Positions 25,501 to 35,844 of a stretch of DNA of 64,000 nt are shown piece by piece; the first letter of the stretch is position 1; each line of letters begins with the position of its first letter. The stretch spans positions 5,772,512-5,836,511 of the forward strand of contig JASSKH010000009.1 in the NCBI GenBank assembly GCA_031763025.1, given 5' to 3'. Below the pieces are notes generated by a model that did no database searches, was not told where the DNA came from, and saw only the letters and a list, made by a program, of their open reading frames with translations. A program made the translations under genes and the position numbers. This stretch comes from Macrocystis pyrifera (taxonomy: Eukaryota; Sar; Phaeophyceae; Laminariales; Laminariaceae).

Positions 25501-28500
25501 TCTGCGGTTTTCGTCCTTCGTCGTCGGCCACACTTGTTGTATATTTGTACAGTCGTACGCATCTCCTGTTCCCCTCCCTGTTGCTGCACGGGGGGGATAC
25601 AGGGTGTTCTGGCCGTATGGTACCCGTGTATCGCGTGGAGCAGGATTGAGTTTTCTTAGTTCCACTTTTTCGGCGGTACCGCACGTACAGGTTTCGCCTG
25701 AGCCTCCCCCCTCCCCTACTGAGGACCAGACGAAAACCCCGAGGTGTGCCGTTATTCGAGCCCCGTACGGATAAGCTGTTTCGCATTTTTTCTCGTTTTT
25801 GGCCTTACTTCGGGAGGCGTTTCGTGGACTCGCAGGCTAGAGGTGCAGACGTGGATTGCGGGCACGGGTCGTGGAACCCGCGCTTCCCCACCACACGCAT
25901 ACATGTGTAGCGTCTAGAGTTCTGGAACTTTTCTGCTCGTGCTTGACGAATATTTTTCTGTTTCAGTTTTCTTCCCGTAACCCTTGACGACCCCGTTACG
26001 ATGGAATGTTTTTGTGTTTGTCAAGTTTAAAAGGATCGAGGGTATCGAAGGGGTGTCCACGGCGAAGCGCTGCTTTGCATCATCACCAACACCACCGCTA
26101 TCACTAACCATCACCACAGCCCATCACCACCACCCGCCACCATAACCACTATCGCCTCCACCACCACTAACCCTCACGATCACCAAAACAACCACCACCA
26201 CCATTCCCAGGAATATCACCACCACTTCCATCCCCAAGAATGAGCTACCCACCTGTATAGGGTGTCCGGAGAAAGGTCGCCGCCAACCACCACCGTGTGC
26301 CGCTTCCCCTCAGTGATTCCAAGGCTAAGCAGCTCTCTATCTAGGGCGTGCTCAGAGTTCAGCTTAGAGTCTCCAATGTAGACCTACACAAAGGCAAATT
26401 AAGCATCGAGCGAGCGCGGAGAAATCTGTACCCGGAGGCCAGTTCCGGGTGGCCTGTTGACAGGTGACGGAATGTCGTGTTTATCTACTTACTCGGCAGG
26501 CCACCCGACACGTGATCAAATCGAGCAACGTTGAGGGTACTGTCTAGCACTGTCCCCGTCGATATCTTGTTATATGTTGGGTCGTGTTGTCTCCCTCTGC
26601 ATCTTGTCGAGGATGGTCGATAGTGATATCTCCGCAGTTTTCTTATGCGCGACTGCTGTGATAGACCAAACGTCGAGTGCCACAAATTAACTCCAATAAC
26701 ACCACTATATAAAAAAAAATGTTTTTTCTCCGAGTTGACGCTATGCCCATGTATACCTTTTATAAACACATCACACTCACCTCCATGTACCCCACCACCC
26801 CCCCCCCCTGACGGCGGCGAGGGAAGCGTTCACCGCTACGGGCACAAAGGACAGGTTAAACCCGAGCTTGGTCTGGTCTTGCCCGCGCTTAACGAAGCTG
26901 CTAGTCCACTCCACAGTGCAAGAGGTGCGCCCACACGAGTTTACTCGTGGCGCATCGAGGGTGGGCAAGGTCAGGCCGAGTACCTGAGGGCAAGAGCAAG
27001 CCAACGATGCGAGTCTGAGCGCAATGGAACGGATTATTTTTGCGGATGGCGGAGAAGTTCGAGAACAGGACGGGAAGCACAACATTTAGGGTGATTTTTG
27101 AGTCACAGCATTGATTCAACGTCTAGAAATATTTTAACCGACCAACCCCGACTATGCAAGTTACGGTGAGACATGCACAAATAAATCAACACATATAATG
27201 TAGCTGAAACTGCCTGGGAAGAGCGCTTGAACGGCGAAGGTACTACGTAGCCCATCGGATCTGCAGCTAGAAGCGTATATCAATAATCTATGTACGGCTA
27301 GCCTGACCTTGAGATCCCAGCGGCTGTCGTCCTGCCACTCCTTGAACGATTTTCTTCCCCGCCTGCCTCGAGCACCCTTTCTGCCCGACTCCGACGCCGA
27401 CGTCGATATCGACGAACTACTGCCACCACTACTCTCTGACGTGAAATCATCGTCAGGCAATCCAGCATATTCTACGCCAGATGGTGTCGATCCTTCTGCG
27501 CCCAGCCTCCGACGCTCGCTCACGCCATCGGCTCCGAGGTCAGCTTCCGCTTTCGCATTTTCGTCATGGTTGTTGTTGGATGCAGAAGATGGAGACCCCG
27601 GGGTGAATGTCGACGAGGACGACGACGACGATGACGACGACGTCAGCACGCTCATAGGAGTGTGTCGATTTCCCGCGAGGAAATCCGCGGCGGATACCAC
27701 CGACGGTCTCCGGGACATGGACGTGTCGAATGCGGGAGAGGAGAAGGCCCGGAGAAGACTCCGTGCCCCGGCCTACAGGCAGAGAGAAGGAGGGAGGGGG
27801 ACAGCCACAGTGAACGAGCTATGGTTGCGGGCGGTTGGCAGACGTACGCACGGAGTTGCTTGTTCTGCTTGTTGTAGGCCTGTCAGCCCAAACACAATGG
27901 CATTGGATGTCCAACCTTCTGGGATCTTTGTCCAATTGCCGAGCGCAAGCGCCACCGAGACGACCTGGTCACTCCACCCCCGCACCCCCCCCACCCCCAC
28001 CGCCGCTCTTCCTTGGCCAAGTCGACACCGTTTATAGAGGAATGATGACAACCTGACAGCGTTCTGTGGCGTCTGGGGTTATTCCGGTCTATCATCGGGT
28101 CTACTACCGATGTGTAGGCATGAATGGTGTTACATGTGTAACTGACCTTGGGACTGGGAACATCACTGACGACGAGTTTGGAGCAGATTACATCACGCTG
28201 TTTCTATGTGGGTCATTGATCTGGGTACATCTGTCCTGCTGCCTTGCTGACACTGGGTTCCTGCTGAGCCCACCCACACCGACACTCCTGCAGCAGCCCC
28301 GGGCCAGGATCGAGGCACACCAGGCGGCTTGTTAGATGTATTCAGAGCAAAAGCACCGATAAAGTAGTGTTACTATATTCGCCATAGTCGGCAACGTTCT
28401 CATTTTCTGTGTCGGTTACATGTTTCGGCTCGTGCAGCAACATACCTACACATCAGTAGTACACCAGAACACGGCCAAGTGGCCCTTGGCGCCATAGTTC

Positions 28501-31500
28501 CCTGGATACACCGATATCTGCCGACTTCATCAAACCACGCAAACTCACGATTCTATTAACTCACTTGAGAGTTCAGAGATAAAATGTGGCGAACACAAGG
28601 ATACGGTTTGTGATAGTCAGAGGAGATCCGGGATATATCCACGGGTTTCTTATGCGCACGCGGATCTGGTGGTGGGTATACATTACGATGACCCGTATTA
28701 TATATGGGCAGCGCATTCGCTTTTTTTTTTGTGTATTCTCAGATCAATTTTTATTTTTGGCGATCATTTTCCCTTTTGTTTGAACAAAATGTTTACTCCG
28801 GAACAAAATTTAACACAGGCACAGGCACACGCACGGACCCCATAAATCCTCAGTTAAGTTCCACGAAAAGACGAGGACTCCAGTTTTCCAACGTACTGCT
28901 TGAAGCCGAAAGTATGGGGTTGAAGATGAGGTAGAGGTGGACGCGGGGGTTGGGGTACCCTTCCTGGGATGATTGTTTCTCAGAAACGACCCGAGATTCT
29001 CGTAAAAGTTAAATGTAATTTTTGCGGCCTATATTGCGAGCGTTCCAGCGATGAAAACATGCGCATAATTCCTACTGTAGCTGAAAGCGAGCCCGAACGC
29101 GCTCCCCCCTTCCAAGCAGCATGCTTTTGAGGACCCATTTTGACCTGTCTCTTCGTCACATAGAACATCATAATTCCGCCTACACGTAAGATCGTTTGAA
29201 AACTGAAGTTCACAGCTTTCCGTCAAACATACCTGTGTGTCGGTGTGGCGACAAATTAGTCCAGATGCAAATGGCTCCTTCATAAAAACAGGGAAGATAT
29301 TGGGCCGAGATAGTTATTGCGAGATGAAAAACTATCTTGTTTTAGGGCGTACTCATTGCAGCCCACCGTGTTAGGATACTGCTGCTTGCTGCTGGGAGCA
29401 TATCGCCCACAGCAGTCATTCATACCTTCGACATCTACCTAATAATTCATGCCTTTCTCTGCCCTTTGTGTCGGCGAGGGCGATCATCTCACTCAGGTGC
29501 TTCAGCAGTGCTGTCCCTGAGTCGAGCTGTGAGCATCTGACTTATCATACAAATGGGTTGCAGCATCGGCCATACAACATAGCCCGGGCTGCTACGGACT
29601 CGCAGGGTGTAGGCAGCAACACAAACCAGTGAGGGCGGCCGCTTTTTTTACCTCGACAGCCGCGTAGATAGGGAGCTGGGTCTTGACCGAATCAAAGTTG
29701 CTGGCGTCGACGTAGCAGAAGCGGACCGCCATCGCCTCGTCCTCCTGTCCCTTTGCGCGCCAAGTCACGGCGGCTCCAGACGGCACGAACAGCGCGTCGC
29801 CGACGAACAAGTTTCTAACGTTCTTCCTACGTCGTGCACGGAAGGAATAATCTACGTGTTAGCTGGCGATGGTGCATGGTTTGATGATGCCCCCCCCCCC
29901 CCCCCCCCCCGTCTCGAAAGGGATGCGTGGTCAATGGTCAAATGACTAAGGCGAGCAACAAATGAGTACGCCCCCCCCCCCGCATATATTGACCGGAGAC
30001 AGGGAGACAGGCAGGGTGGAAAGGAGGGAGCACCTGGGGGAAGTCGCACTCTGGGTCGAAGGCGTGCGGTTAATATAGCGTAGTACCTTTTACTCCGGGC
30101 GTAAACATAAGAACGGTTAGGTCTTCATATTGAGGTCTAAAAGATCCTTATATTTTCGTCCGCCCAGAGTGGTACCTGTTTTGACGCATGCCGCGATAGG
30201 GGTAGCATTTTCTTCGCCCGAAAAAAAGAGAATTGACCTGCTATTAAGAATAGGCTCCTCAACCGAGGAGACTTCCCAAAATACCTACCAAGTAGCTGGA
30301 ATGTCATTTCCACACGTAACCTAGTATTGTGGGTTATGGGATTGATTGCTGATCGGGTTCAAAACACTTTCATTTTTTCTCGAGGCCAGGCTTTGGGTGG
30401 GGGGGGGGTCAATGATCAAATGGAACTCCTCAAGCGATAGAAGTCTCAGAGAAACAAAGCTGAACCGCCTCCATATCGTACTTAGCATGCATCTTTTTCG
30501 TCTACCCCAATCACCGATCGGCCATTGGGTCCAACATCAACCTTTTCGCCTGCGGGCTTCCGCATGTTACCCCTGCGCATGGAGGCATGGGAGGGTGTTG
30601 GACTGCTCCTACCTGAAACCCAAGTGCTCGCTGGCTACCAGTATACCAGTATATAGTTTCCTCCGTGGAACAAAATACGAAAAACGAGTAGCCAAGCAAA
30701 ACAGCAAAAAAAAAAACAAGACCACCCACCTTGGAGGCGCTTCCCCCGCTGAGTTGTCATCCCCGTCCCTGTCATTAGTCGGCCACACGCTAGCGCAAAA
30801 TTTCGGCTCGTGGGGCCAGGTTTCCAATTTTTGCCATTCCGTTGCGTTGTCTGGCTTAGTGTGTTCCTCCAGTGCCGTTCCGACATCAACCTTCGTGGAC
30901 TCCTCCATGCTTTTATCCGGGCTGTTGTCCGCATCCGTTCCCGCGGAGCCTAGGGTTTGCCCTTCACTTGAGATGGGAGCATCCACGTGTTCTTGTCTCG
31001 TTGAATCGCCAAGAAAAAAATCGCCCTCCCCGCGGTCGTCGTCGACATAGTTCGGGCTACTTCGTGGACACGGCGCGTCGCCATAGACGGGTCTCAGGTG
31101 GGACAGGCCGTCCGCTGCGTACACCAACACCTCGAGAGTGCCCGATATCACGATGACAAGCGCGTTCGCTCCCGAAGGGCACACGCTGGGATGGGCGTAT
31201 GAGCCTCGGCGGGCGCGGTGTAGGCTCTGCCACCTGGGGAAGCGATTATTGATAGCGCGGGGCGGTGCCACGTCAGGAGACGGGCCGCATGGGAGATGAT
31301 GGGGGGCCATGGCTGGGGATCAGGCGAGCGGGTTGGTGGCATGGGCGATTGCGTGCAAAAAGCAGAGCACACGCCAGAACGACGTCAGAATTGGTGCACA
31401 CGTTCCTTGCTCCGTTTTTCTCCTGTTGTACAGCGTCTATTATATTGGCACTGCCTCGGGTCGTTCTAGGTGAGCGCTAGATTGAGTGAGGCCTGCTGCT

Positions 31501-34500
31501 CTTAAGCAGGGGGGCCTCACCCGGGACAAATCGCTGGGTTGAATGCGTGTTGTACATCAATATTGTACTCCATGGGGCATCCCATGGGGTATCCCATGGA
31601 ATCGATCTCTCTCCTGGCCCATGGGATATCACACGGCATACCCCATGGGTAACATTGATCCGTGGGACGCCATGGGACCCCCTAGTTCGTACGCTACTAT
31701 CGGGTGTCCCATGTCATCGATGTTTCCCATGGGGTATCCCATGGCAGATCCCACGGGATCCATGGCATACCCCTCATTGAGTCACATTACTAGAATGGGA
31801 TATCATAGGACACCCCATGTGGTACAATGTCATGGGGTATCCCATGTATTCGACCCCATGGGATATCCCGTGGTGGTACACCGATTCCATAGGGCATACT
31901 GATTCCATGGGGGTATCCCATGAAATAGAGGGTTGTCCCATGGGGTGTTACCTCCTGCGAAACAACCTGTGAGGGATCCCACAGGATATTCCATGGGATA
32001 TCCCATGATGGCAAACCCCATGGGATATGCATGGGATATTCCATGGTTCGTCTGATGCGTTAAATTATTCTTATTCTGTCTCTCTGCCGTGGATCCTTTT
32101 ATGTAGGTATTGGATTGGATGAGGCCTCCTGCGCCGGCAGGGGGTCCTCGCCTGGCAGGTCCTCCCGCACTGAGTGGATGCTTGGCTAGCGCATCATATA
32201 CTCAGCACGGAGTTTGTACCAGTAAATGATCTGGGTACACAAACCTATGAATATTGCTGCCGGGTGAACGGAATGGTCTCAGGAATTTCGTGCCCGACTC
32301 TGCTCATGAGGTTTGGGAGCGAAAAGAAGGATTGCCCATCTCTGCGATACGAATCCCAGGATACTTCGGTACAATCCGCGGTTCCGTTAGTTGGGCCAAA
32401 TTTTGGCCCCCTGAGGGGATCGGGATTTTACTAGTGTATTATGCCTCTCTATCATGGATCACTTAATATAAGTATTGGATTGAGTGAGGCCTCCTGCGCC
32501 GGCCTGCGCTCCCGCCCATACTTCATTGCGCTTTTGCATTGTACTTGTAGTTGACCACTGGTCGGGCGCAGAGGTTGTCTCACCCAAACTTCCCTATCGT
32601 TCGATCAAACAATTTCCGCACACGCTGCGAATAGGATCTCAATCTCAGGCCACGTGGTAGCTAACTCGCTAGCTCTGGCGGCGTTTCCTCCTGCAACCGT
32701 GCGCTTTTCAACTTGAGGTGGTCCCAACGTAGGGCTTAGCCATTGACTCCGCCTTCCATCCACCAAATTCTATTACGCTGTCCCGGTCGTCCCGGCTAGG
32801 GATTTGTTGAAGGGGCCTCCCACGCGAAAGAGGTGCATCGCGCAGTGGCTCGGCAGCTCTGCTGCCCGCAAAGGGCCTTGCAGAGGGGTGGTCATACGGG
32901 CTGCAGAGAACGGTGACTGCCCCCAATACCTTCAACCGTAGTATTAGCCACGGGGAAAGGTACCGAGCGGTCGAGTCCCATCCCATAAGCTGTGCGATAC
33001 AGGTGTACGCCGTAACGGCTCGTAACGCGCACGTCTCCGGGAAATCCCGGTTTGCTAACACTGCCGCCGCCTCGCTAGAGGCCCGAAGCGTCTGTTCAAA
33101 CTGAAAGTTGATGATCAGATCTTGTTTGATTGGGAGCTTACATTTAGTGCGACCCGAAAGTAGGTGGGAGGTCGTAACCCTTAACCCACGGGAGAGGTTG
33201 TAAGCGCTAGCCACCGCAGGGGCAAGTTTTTTCGTGCACCATCTTAGTGCCTTTCCCTAAGTGTCAAGGAAGCAGAGGCGGTCGAAGACAATGTGCGGAG
33301 TAGCTGTCTTCCAACCGTGCCGTCCTGCCGAGACGACGAGGACGAACGCGTCCAGCTCGTCTGTTACCCGACCTTTTTGTGATTGCTCGGGGCGTCCTTC
33401 CATCGCCGCCAACCCTTGGTTATGACATGCCTGACCACACACAACCGTTGTGGATACCGCGGGGCCGAAGATGGGATCTTCCATGGAACATCCCTTTTGG
33501 CCACCCCATGGGCTAAAAACTCTCGTGCGACATCCCGTCAGCAGTACCAGAGGGGCAGGGTGCCAGTGGGAAAGGCCAATCATGGGGTAAAAAAATAAAT
33601 TGGAACAGGGTGCCAGGCAGGGCTCCGGCTGCCCTGCGAGATTTTTGACGTTTTCAGAGGCTCATATCAGGGGTTAGGGTGTCGAATGGGACGGACCTAC
33701 TGCGGGGTCAAAGTACTTGATTGGCCAGCCGACGTGTTTCGGTTGTCGCTTTTTGGCGGGTACCCCATGGGACATCCCATGGGATGATCCATGGTGTATC
33801 CCATACTGGTGGTTCCTATGGCCTGTGGATATAACATGTTGTATCCCAAAGGATACACGCTCCCATGGTGCGGCATGGAATTATCCCGTGGGTAATGCAT
33901 GTGGTATACCTCATGGGGGCGTTTATCTGATGGCATCCTATACAAACACAATTTTTTCCCACAGGATATTCCAGAGGGTACTCCATCGCATACCGCATGG
34001 GATATTCCATGGGATAAACGGGATACCTGATGGGACATCCCATGCGATCGTTTGTCTCATAGGATGCCTACTGCGTGGGATAATTCCATAGGAGGGTTTA
34101 TCCCAAGGGACATCCCGTGAGATACACTGGGATACACCATGGGATCCCATGAAATATGGTGTGCACCATGGGACATCCCATGGGGCATCCTATGGGTATG
34201 CCATTGGGTACCTAGATACTGGGCACCCCATGGCATACCCCCTGGGATACTCAATGGGATATATCCCATGGGGCATTCCATGGGATATCCCATGGAGTAC
34301 GAAAATGTCCATGAGGTATGATATCCAACAAAATGTAGATCATTGACTCAACGCGGTGACCAACCCCGAGCATGAGGCAATAAATGGCAGCGCAAAAGGC
34401 ATTCTATCTGACTGGGTCATGGTTTGCTTGTATTTGGGAAAGCACAATACTGGTACTGTACCTGGTAGCTACTGCACTCGTACGCACAGTAGTGGGATGT

Positions 34501-35527
34501 ACTGTAATTGCAGTTACTTACCATGGTAAGTGTTAAAGGTGACCTCCCACACGGAGCCACAGCAGCGTTTGTTTACAATCAATCCTGCTGTCACTGCTGT
34601 ACAATTATCTGTACATCGCCAACAGAAGCGCAGAGAAGCAGGTATCTGTTGGTGCGTATCCGGCGTGGCCGACACAAGTCAATGGTGTGTTCAGCAGTAT
34701 ATACTCGTATCATACGTGCATACAGTATCAAGTGGCAGATGGCAACATTTCAAACTCTCAATATTAATTTTCCTCTATCCTCACCCGTATAAAAAGTGCT
34801 CCACGTCGGCGTGTTCCACAAGAGGGAGCACATCCTCGTTCCGAAACCTCTGGGCGAAATCCTCCGTGACTTGAAAAGGGATCGGCACGCTGTCCAGCAC
34901 AGAGCTGCTGCAGGCGCGCAGGGGTCCTTCCACCGTACCGGAGGTCGAACCAACTGGATACGGTAAGCAGGCAGCCACGCTGTCCACCAGGCCCTTGTCG
35001 GTAAGAAGAGTTCGCTGCTTCAAAGAGGCGTTTTCATCCAAACCAGCATGATGATGAGATCGTGAATCCTGTCTTTCTGTTCCACCTAGGATATCTTTGC
35101 CGTCGGCTGCTGCTGTTGCGCCCGGGGCGGCGGCCCTGGCATCGTCACCGCCTCCAGCCCCCCCCGCTATGATCACCGGCCGCCTCGGCACGGCATACTC
35201 GAGGAAGAACGCGGAGAAAGGTAACCGCGCCGACGGCACTACGGCGATCTCTCTCGCCGCAGAATCCAGCCCGAACAACTGCTGTTCATCTTCTTCTCCA
35301 ACAGAACGCTGCAAGAAAGCTGCGGCGTCGTTCACCTTCTCGAGGACCGACTGTAGATACAGCGCGCGGTCGCACTCCACACTCCACCCCCCGCTCCTCC
35401 CGCGGCCGTGGCACCCCTCTAGCATCGCGCGCACGACCTCTCCCGGCCCCCCTTCGAGCTTGTTGCCTTCGTCGAGCAAGGCTTCCCAACCGACCCTCAT
35501 ATCGGCCTCGAGGAAAACTGAAGGCAT
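13560..35527 (-). CDS. JmjC-like cupin fused to fibronectin type III domains (3' end not seen)
   Basis: Nine exons on the minus strand: 35,527-34,785; 31,233-30,730; 29,826-29,652; 27,772-27,308; 26,983-26,781; 26,383-26,253; 19,166-18,998; 17,413-17,202; 13,715-13,560 (at least 919 residues). All junctions keep phase except exon 5 to 6, which needs one more G in the 11-G run near 26,800. Residues about 110-474 resemble a JmjC domain: FSAFFLEYAVPRRPVIIAG, then SYAHPS and SGTLEVLVYAAD, then GDALFVPSG. Exon 4 is a Ser/acidic low-complexity linker. Exons 5-7 and 7-8 encode two FN3 domains (CTVEW and GGDLSPDTLYRFSVCVVYG; DDGGAPVSSYHV and NLVPGVAYQFRVCAQN). In the JmjC part the HxD/E pair reads H-P-S and the distal His position is Val, so iron binding is probably lost. 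No signal peptide was seen. The ATG at 35,527 is only the first in frame; an acceptor at 35,518 could instead join an upstream exon. Exon 9 is the least certain. Confidence 0.72.
13716..15114. other. Intronic DNA of the JmjC-FN3 gene
   Basis: Mixed sequence with poly-A and GTGT runs. Nothing identifiable. Confidence 0.45.
15197..15999 (+). mobile_element. Decayed 3' part of a retroelement ORF
   Basis: An open frame at 15,628-15,993 carries a Cys-Cys-His-Cys pattern (CPCDEAIESRVHIVGEC) followed by an acidic helix, as found at the C-terminus of many non-LTR reverse transcriptases. Upstream, coding-like segments (WNDTGGNQEEMMSADKFGRY) continue but are split by frameshifts and stops, so the copy is dead and 5'-truncated. 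Similar C-rich plus CGCTTTAACT segments border it at about 15,115-15,180 and 15,990-16,055. A piece of the same element is at 29,911. The class is inferred from the pattern. Confidence 0.5.
16992..17076. mobile_element. MITE family 1, degenerate copy
   Basis: Starts CGGGGGACTATA after a TA and ends CCCTCCG. It shares the TATTGTTAGTAAAAATA core with the copies at 18,343-20,631 but lacks part of the right arm, and the right TA is CA. Confidence 0.65.
18343..18442. mobile_element. MITE family 1, copy flanked by TA
   Basis: A 100-bp element with imperfect terminal inverted repeats (CGGGAGACCATAGTAAGTAG and its counterpart ending ACTATGGACCCCCCG) and TA on both sides. The core contains AATATTGTCAGTAAAAATAG. 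It lies inside the intron between exons 7 and 8 of the JmjC-FN3 gene. Confidence 0.85.
18597..18690. mobile_element. MITE-like hairpin, second family
   Basis: Arms of roughly 37 bp: TTTAGTACCGCAGTCTCG then TTTGGGGACAAA on the left, and the reverse complement with few changes on the right (TTTGTCCCC then GGGACTGCGGTACTAAAA). TTATAA and GTTAAC border it. Short non-coding inverted repeats of this form are usually non-autonomous DNA transposons. Confidence 0.65.
18763..18861. mobile_element. MITE family 1, copy flanked by TA
   Basis: A 99-bp copy with arms CGGGGGACCATAGTAAACAG and CTGTTTACTATGGTCCTCCG and TA at both edges. Only 320 bp separate it from the previous copy. Confidence 0.87.
19399..19500. 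mobile_element. MITE family 1, copy in inverted orientation
   Basis: A 102-bp copy flanked by TA. The core is reversed relative to its neighbours (CCCTATTTTTACTTACAACA), which shows independent insertion rather than tandem copying. Confidence 0.85.
19644..19715 (-). tRNA. tRNA-Glu (anticodon UUC)
   Basis: The 72-nt minus-strand sequence folds into a full cloverleaf: acceptor TCCCTTG with CAGGGGA, anticodon loop CTTTCAC (anticodon TTC), T-arm CCGGG-TTCAATT-CCCGG. Internal promoters fit consensus: A box TAGTCCAATGG, B box GGTTCAATTCC. A run of seven T follows about 12 nt downstream, a good Pol III terminator. There is no intron. The gene lies within the long intron between exons 6 and 7 of the JmjC-FN3 gene, on the same strand. 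CCA is not encoded, as usual in eukaryotes. Confidence 0.93.
20321..20360 (+). repeat. TATCCTG heptamer repeat
   Basis: About five TATCCTG units, with looser copies up to 20,410. Confidence 0.85.
20533..20631. mobile_element. MITE family 1, copy flanked by TA
   Basis: A 99-bp copy with arms CAGGGGACCATAGTAAATAG and CTATGGACCCCCG and TA at both ends. It lies in the intron between exons 6 and 7 of the JmjC-FN3 gene. Confidence 0.86.
21830..23720 (+). mobile_element. Degenerate Ty3/gypsy-type retrotransposon with integrase relic
   Basis: One plus-strand frame at 23,365-23,660 reads like the end of a Ty3/gypsy integrase core: a YHP...VENA segment, WALQSNERR, then PKLPPLALACNNSFSAVLG and FAPNQAHTGGLPR. 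This matches the familiar YHPQ...VERANR and AYNNSV..TG..PN...GRLPR layout. About 25 residues upstream in another frame, AIYTGSW fits the integrase strand before it, so a frameshift separates them. Catalytic Asp and Glu cannot be placed with confidence. A gag-like open frame at 21,830-22,171 may belong to it. No long terminal repeats were found by eye. Confidence 0.45.
23721..26252. other. Intronic DNA right of the Ty3-like relic
   Basis: GC-rich and partly open (for example 24,456-24,914, plus strand) but without recognisable domains. It includes four TTTCGA units at 25,126-25,146. It may be further retroelement debris. Confidence 0.4.
26085..26215 (+). repeat. CAC/ACC-rich minisatellite
   Basis: Irregular CATCACCAC units immediately downstream (on the gene strand) of exon 6 of the JmjC-FN3 gene. 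Confidence 0.8.
27773..29651. other. Intron between exons 3 and 4 of the JmjC-FN3 gene
   Basis: Exon 3 ends and exon 4 starts in phase 0, so no extra exon is required. Short frames are present; nothing was recognised. Confidence 0.45.
29911..29980 (+). mobile_element. Fragment of the retroelement at 15,197
   Basis: About 60 bases after a poly-C run match the 3' end of that element (GTCTCGAAAGGGATGCGTGG, then GAGCAACAAATGAGTA). It lies in the intron between exons 2 and 3 of the JmjC-FN3 gene. Confidence 0.65.
31570..32047. repeat. CATGGGATATCC palindromic word array 1
   Basis: Dozens of variants of CCATGGGATATCCCATGG, spaced irregularly and reading alike on both strands. Frames on either strand translate as repeated MGYP or WDIP, a consequence of the word rather than a protein. 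The array sits inside an intron. Confidence 0.85.
32082..32138 (+). repeat. GGCCTCCTGCGCCGGC segment, copy 1
   Basis: Begins CTCTGCCGTGGATCC, then GTATTGGATTGGATGAGG and CCTCCTGCGCCGGC. Shared with 32,445-32,503 and more loosely with 31,478-31,515. It borders the palindromic word array. Confidence 0.7.
32445..32503 (+). repeat. GGCCTCCTGCGCCGGC segment, copy 2
   Basis: Nearly the same 57-bp segment as at 32,082, 360 bp downstream. Confidence 0.7.
32708..33214 (-). pseudogene. Tyrosine recombinase-like fragment
   Basis: An intact 168-residue minus-strand frame whose C-terminus (IEFGGWKAESMAKPYVGTTS) resembles the end of Crypton/DIRS-type tyrosine recombinases, where GGWK precedes the catalytic Tyr by a few residues. 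The middle (HLLSGRTKCKLPIKQD, FEQTLRASSEAAAVLANRD) fits the stretch before the core. The usual H-S-F-R motif is not visible, so the copy is probably dead. It lies in the first known intron of the JmjC-FN3 gene, between the two CATGGG arrays. The family call is from memory of motifs only. Confidence 0.4.
33762..34300. repeat. CATGGGATATCC palindromic word array 2
   Basis: A second array of the same word family 1.7 kb from array 1, in the same intron. Units are degenerate (TATCCCATGG, GACATCCCATGG, GATATTCCATGGGAT) and without fixed period. Confidence 0.85.
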
Positions 35528-35776
35528 CGTCTTCGCTCGTACGCATGTTGTTGTTGTCGCGGTGGAATAGAGTAAACAACACATCGCCGCCGCCCATGAT
35601 TTCAAGTTGTACACTGCTGTGGCCGGGCGCCGCCATCGCTGCTGGTATGCAGCAAGGGTTCGTATCCGAGACATCTTCTAGACTAGTCCGTCTCGGCTTA
35701 GCCCTGCCGGGACTCGTTGGTAGTGGGGTGCCGACCGGTGCTGCGAGCTGCGAACATACCAGACCTGCAGAGCGAA

Positions 35777-35844
35777 CACGAAAGATACGCGTATCTTGGC
35801 CACGAAAGATACGCGTCGTATAATAATGAACACGAAATATACGC
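35777..35844. promoter_or_regulatory. Three direct repeats upstream of the JmjC-FN3 gene
   Basis: The unit CACGAAAGATACGCGT occurs at 35,777-35,792 and 35,801-35,816, with a shorter variant (CACGAAATATACGC) at 35,831-35,844. The first overlaps the palindrome GATACGCGTATC. They lie 250-320 bp upstream of the chosen start codon, where a promoter would be expected. Use as binding sites is inference; they could be a small tandem duplication. Confidence 0.3.

Noticed and set aside
28980..29283. Possible extra exon of the JmjC-FN3 gene
   Set aside because: Exons 3 and 4 already join in phase 0, and the frame has no matching acceptor and donor pair.
31543..34321. Frames rich in MGYP or WDIP repeats
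   Set aside because: They are translations of the CATGGGATATCC word on both strands. No single frame is kept.
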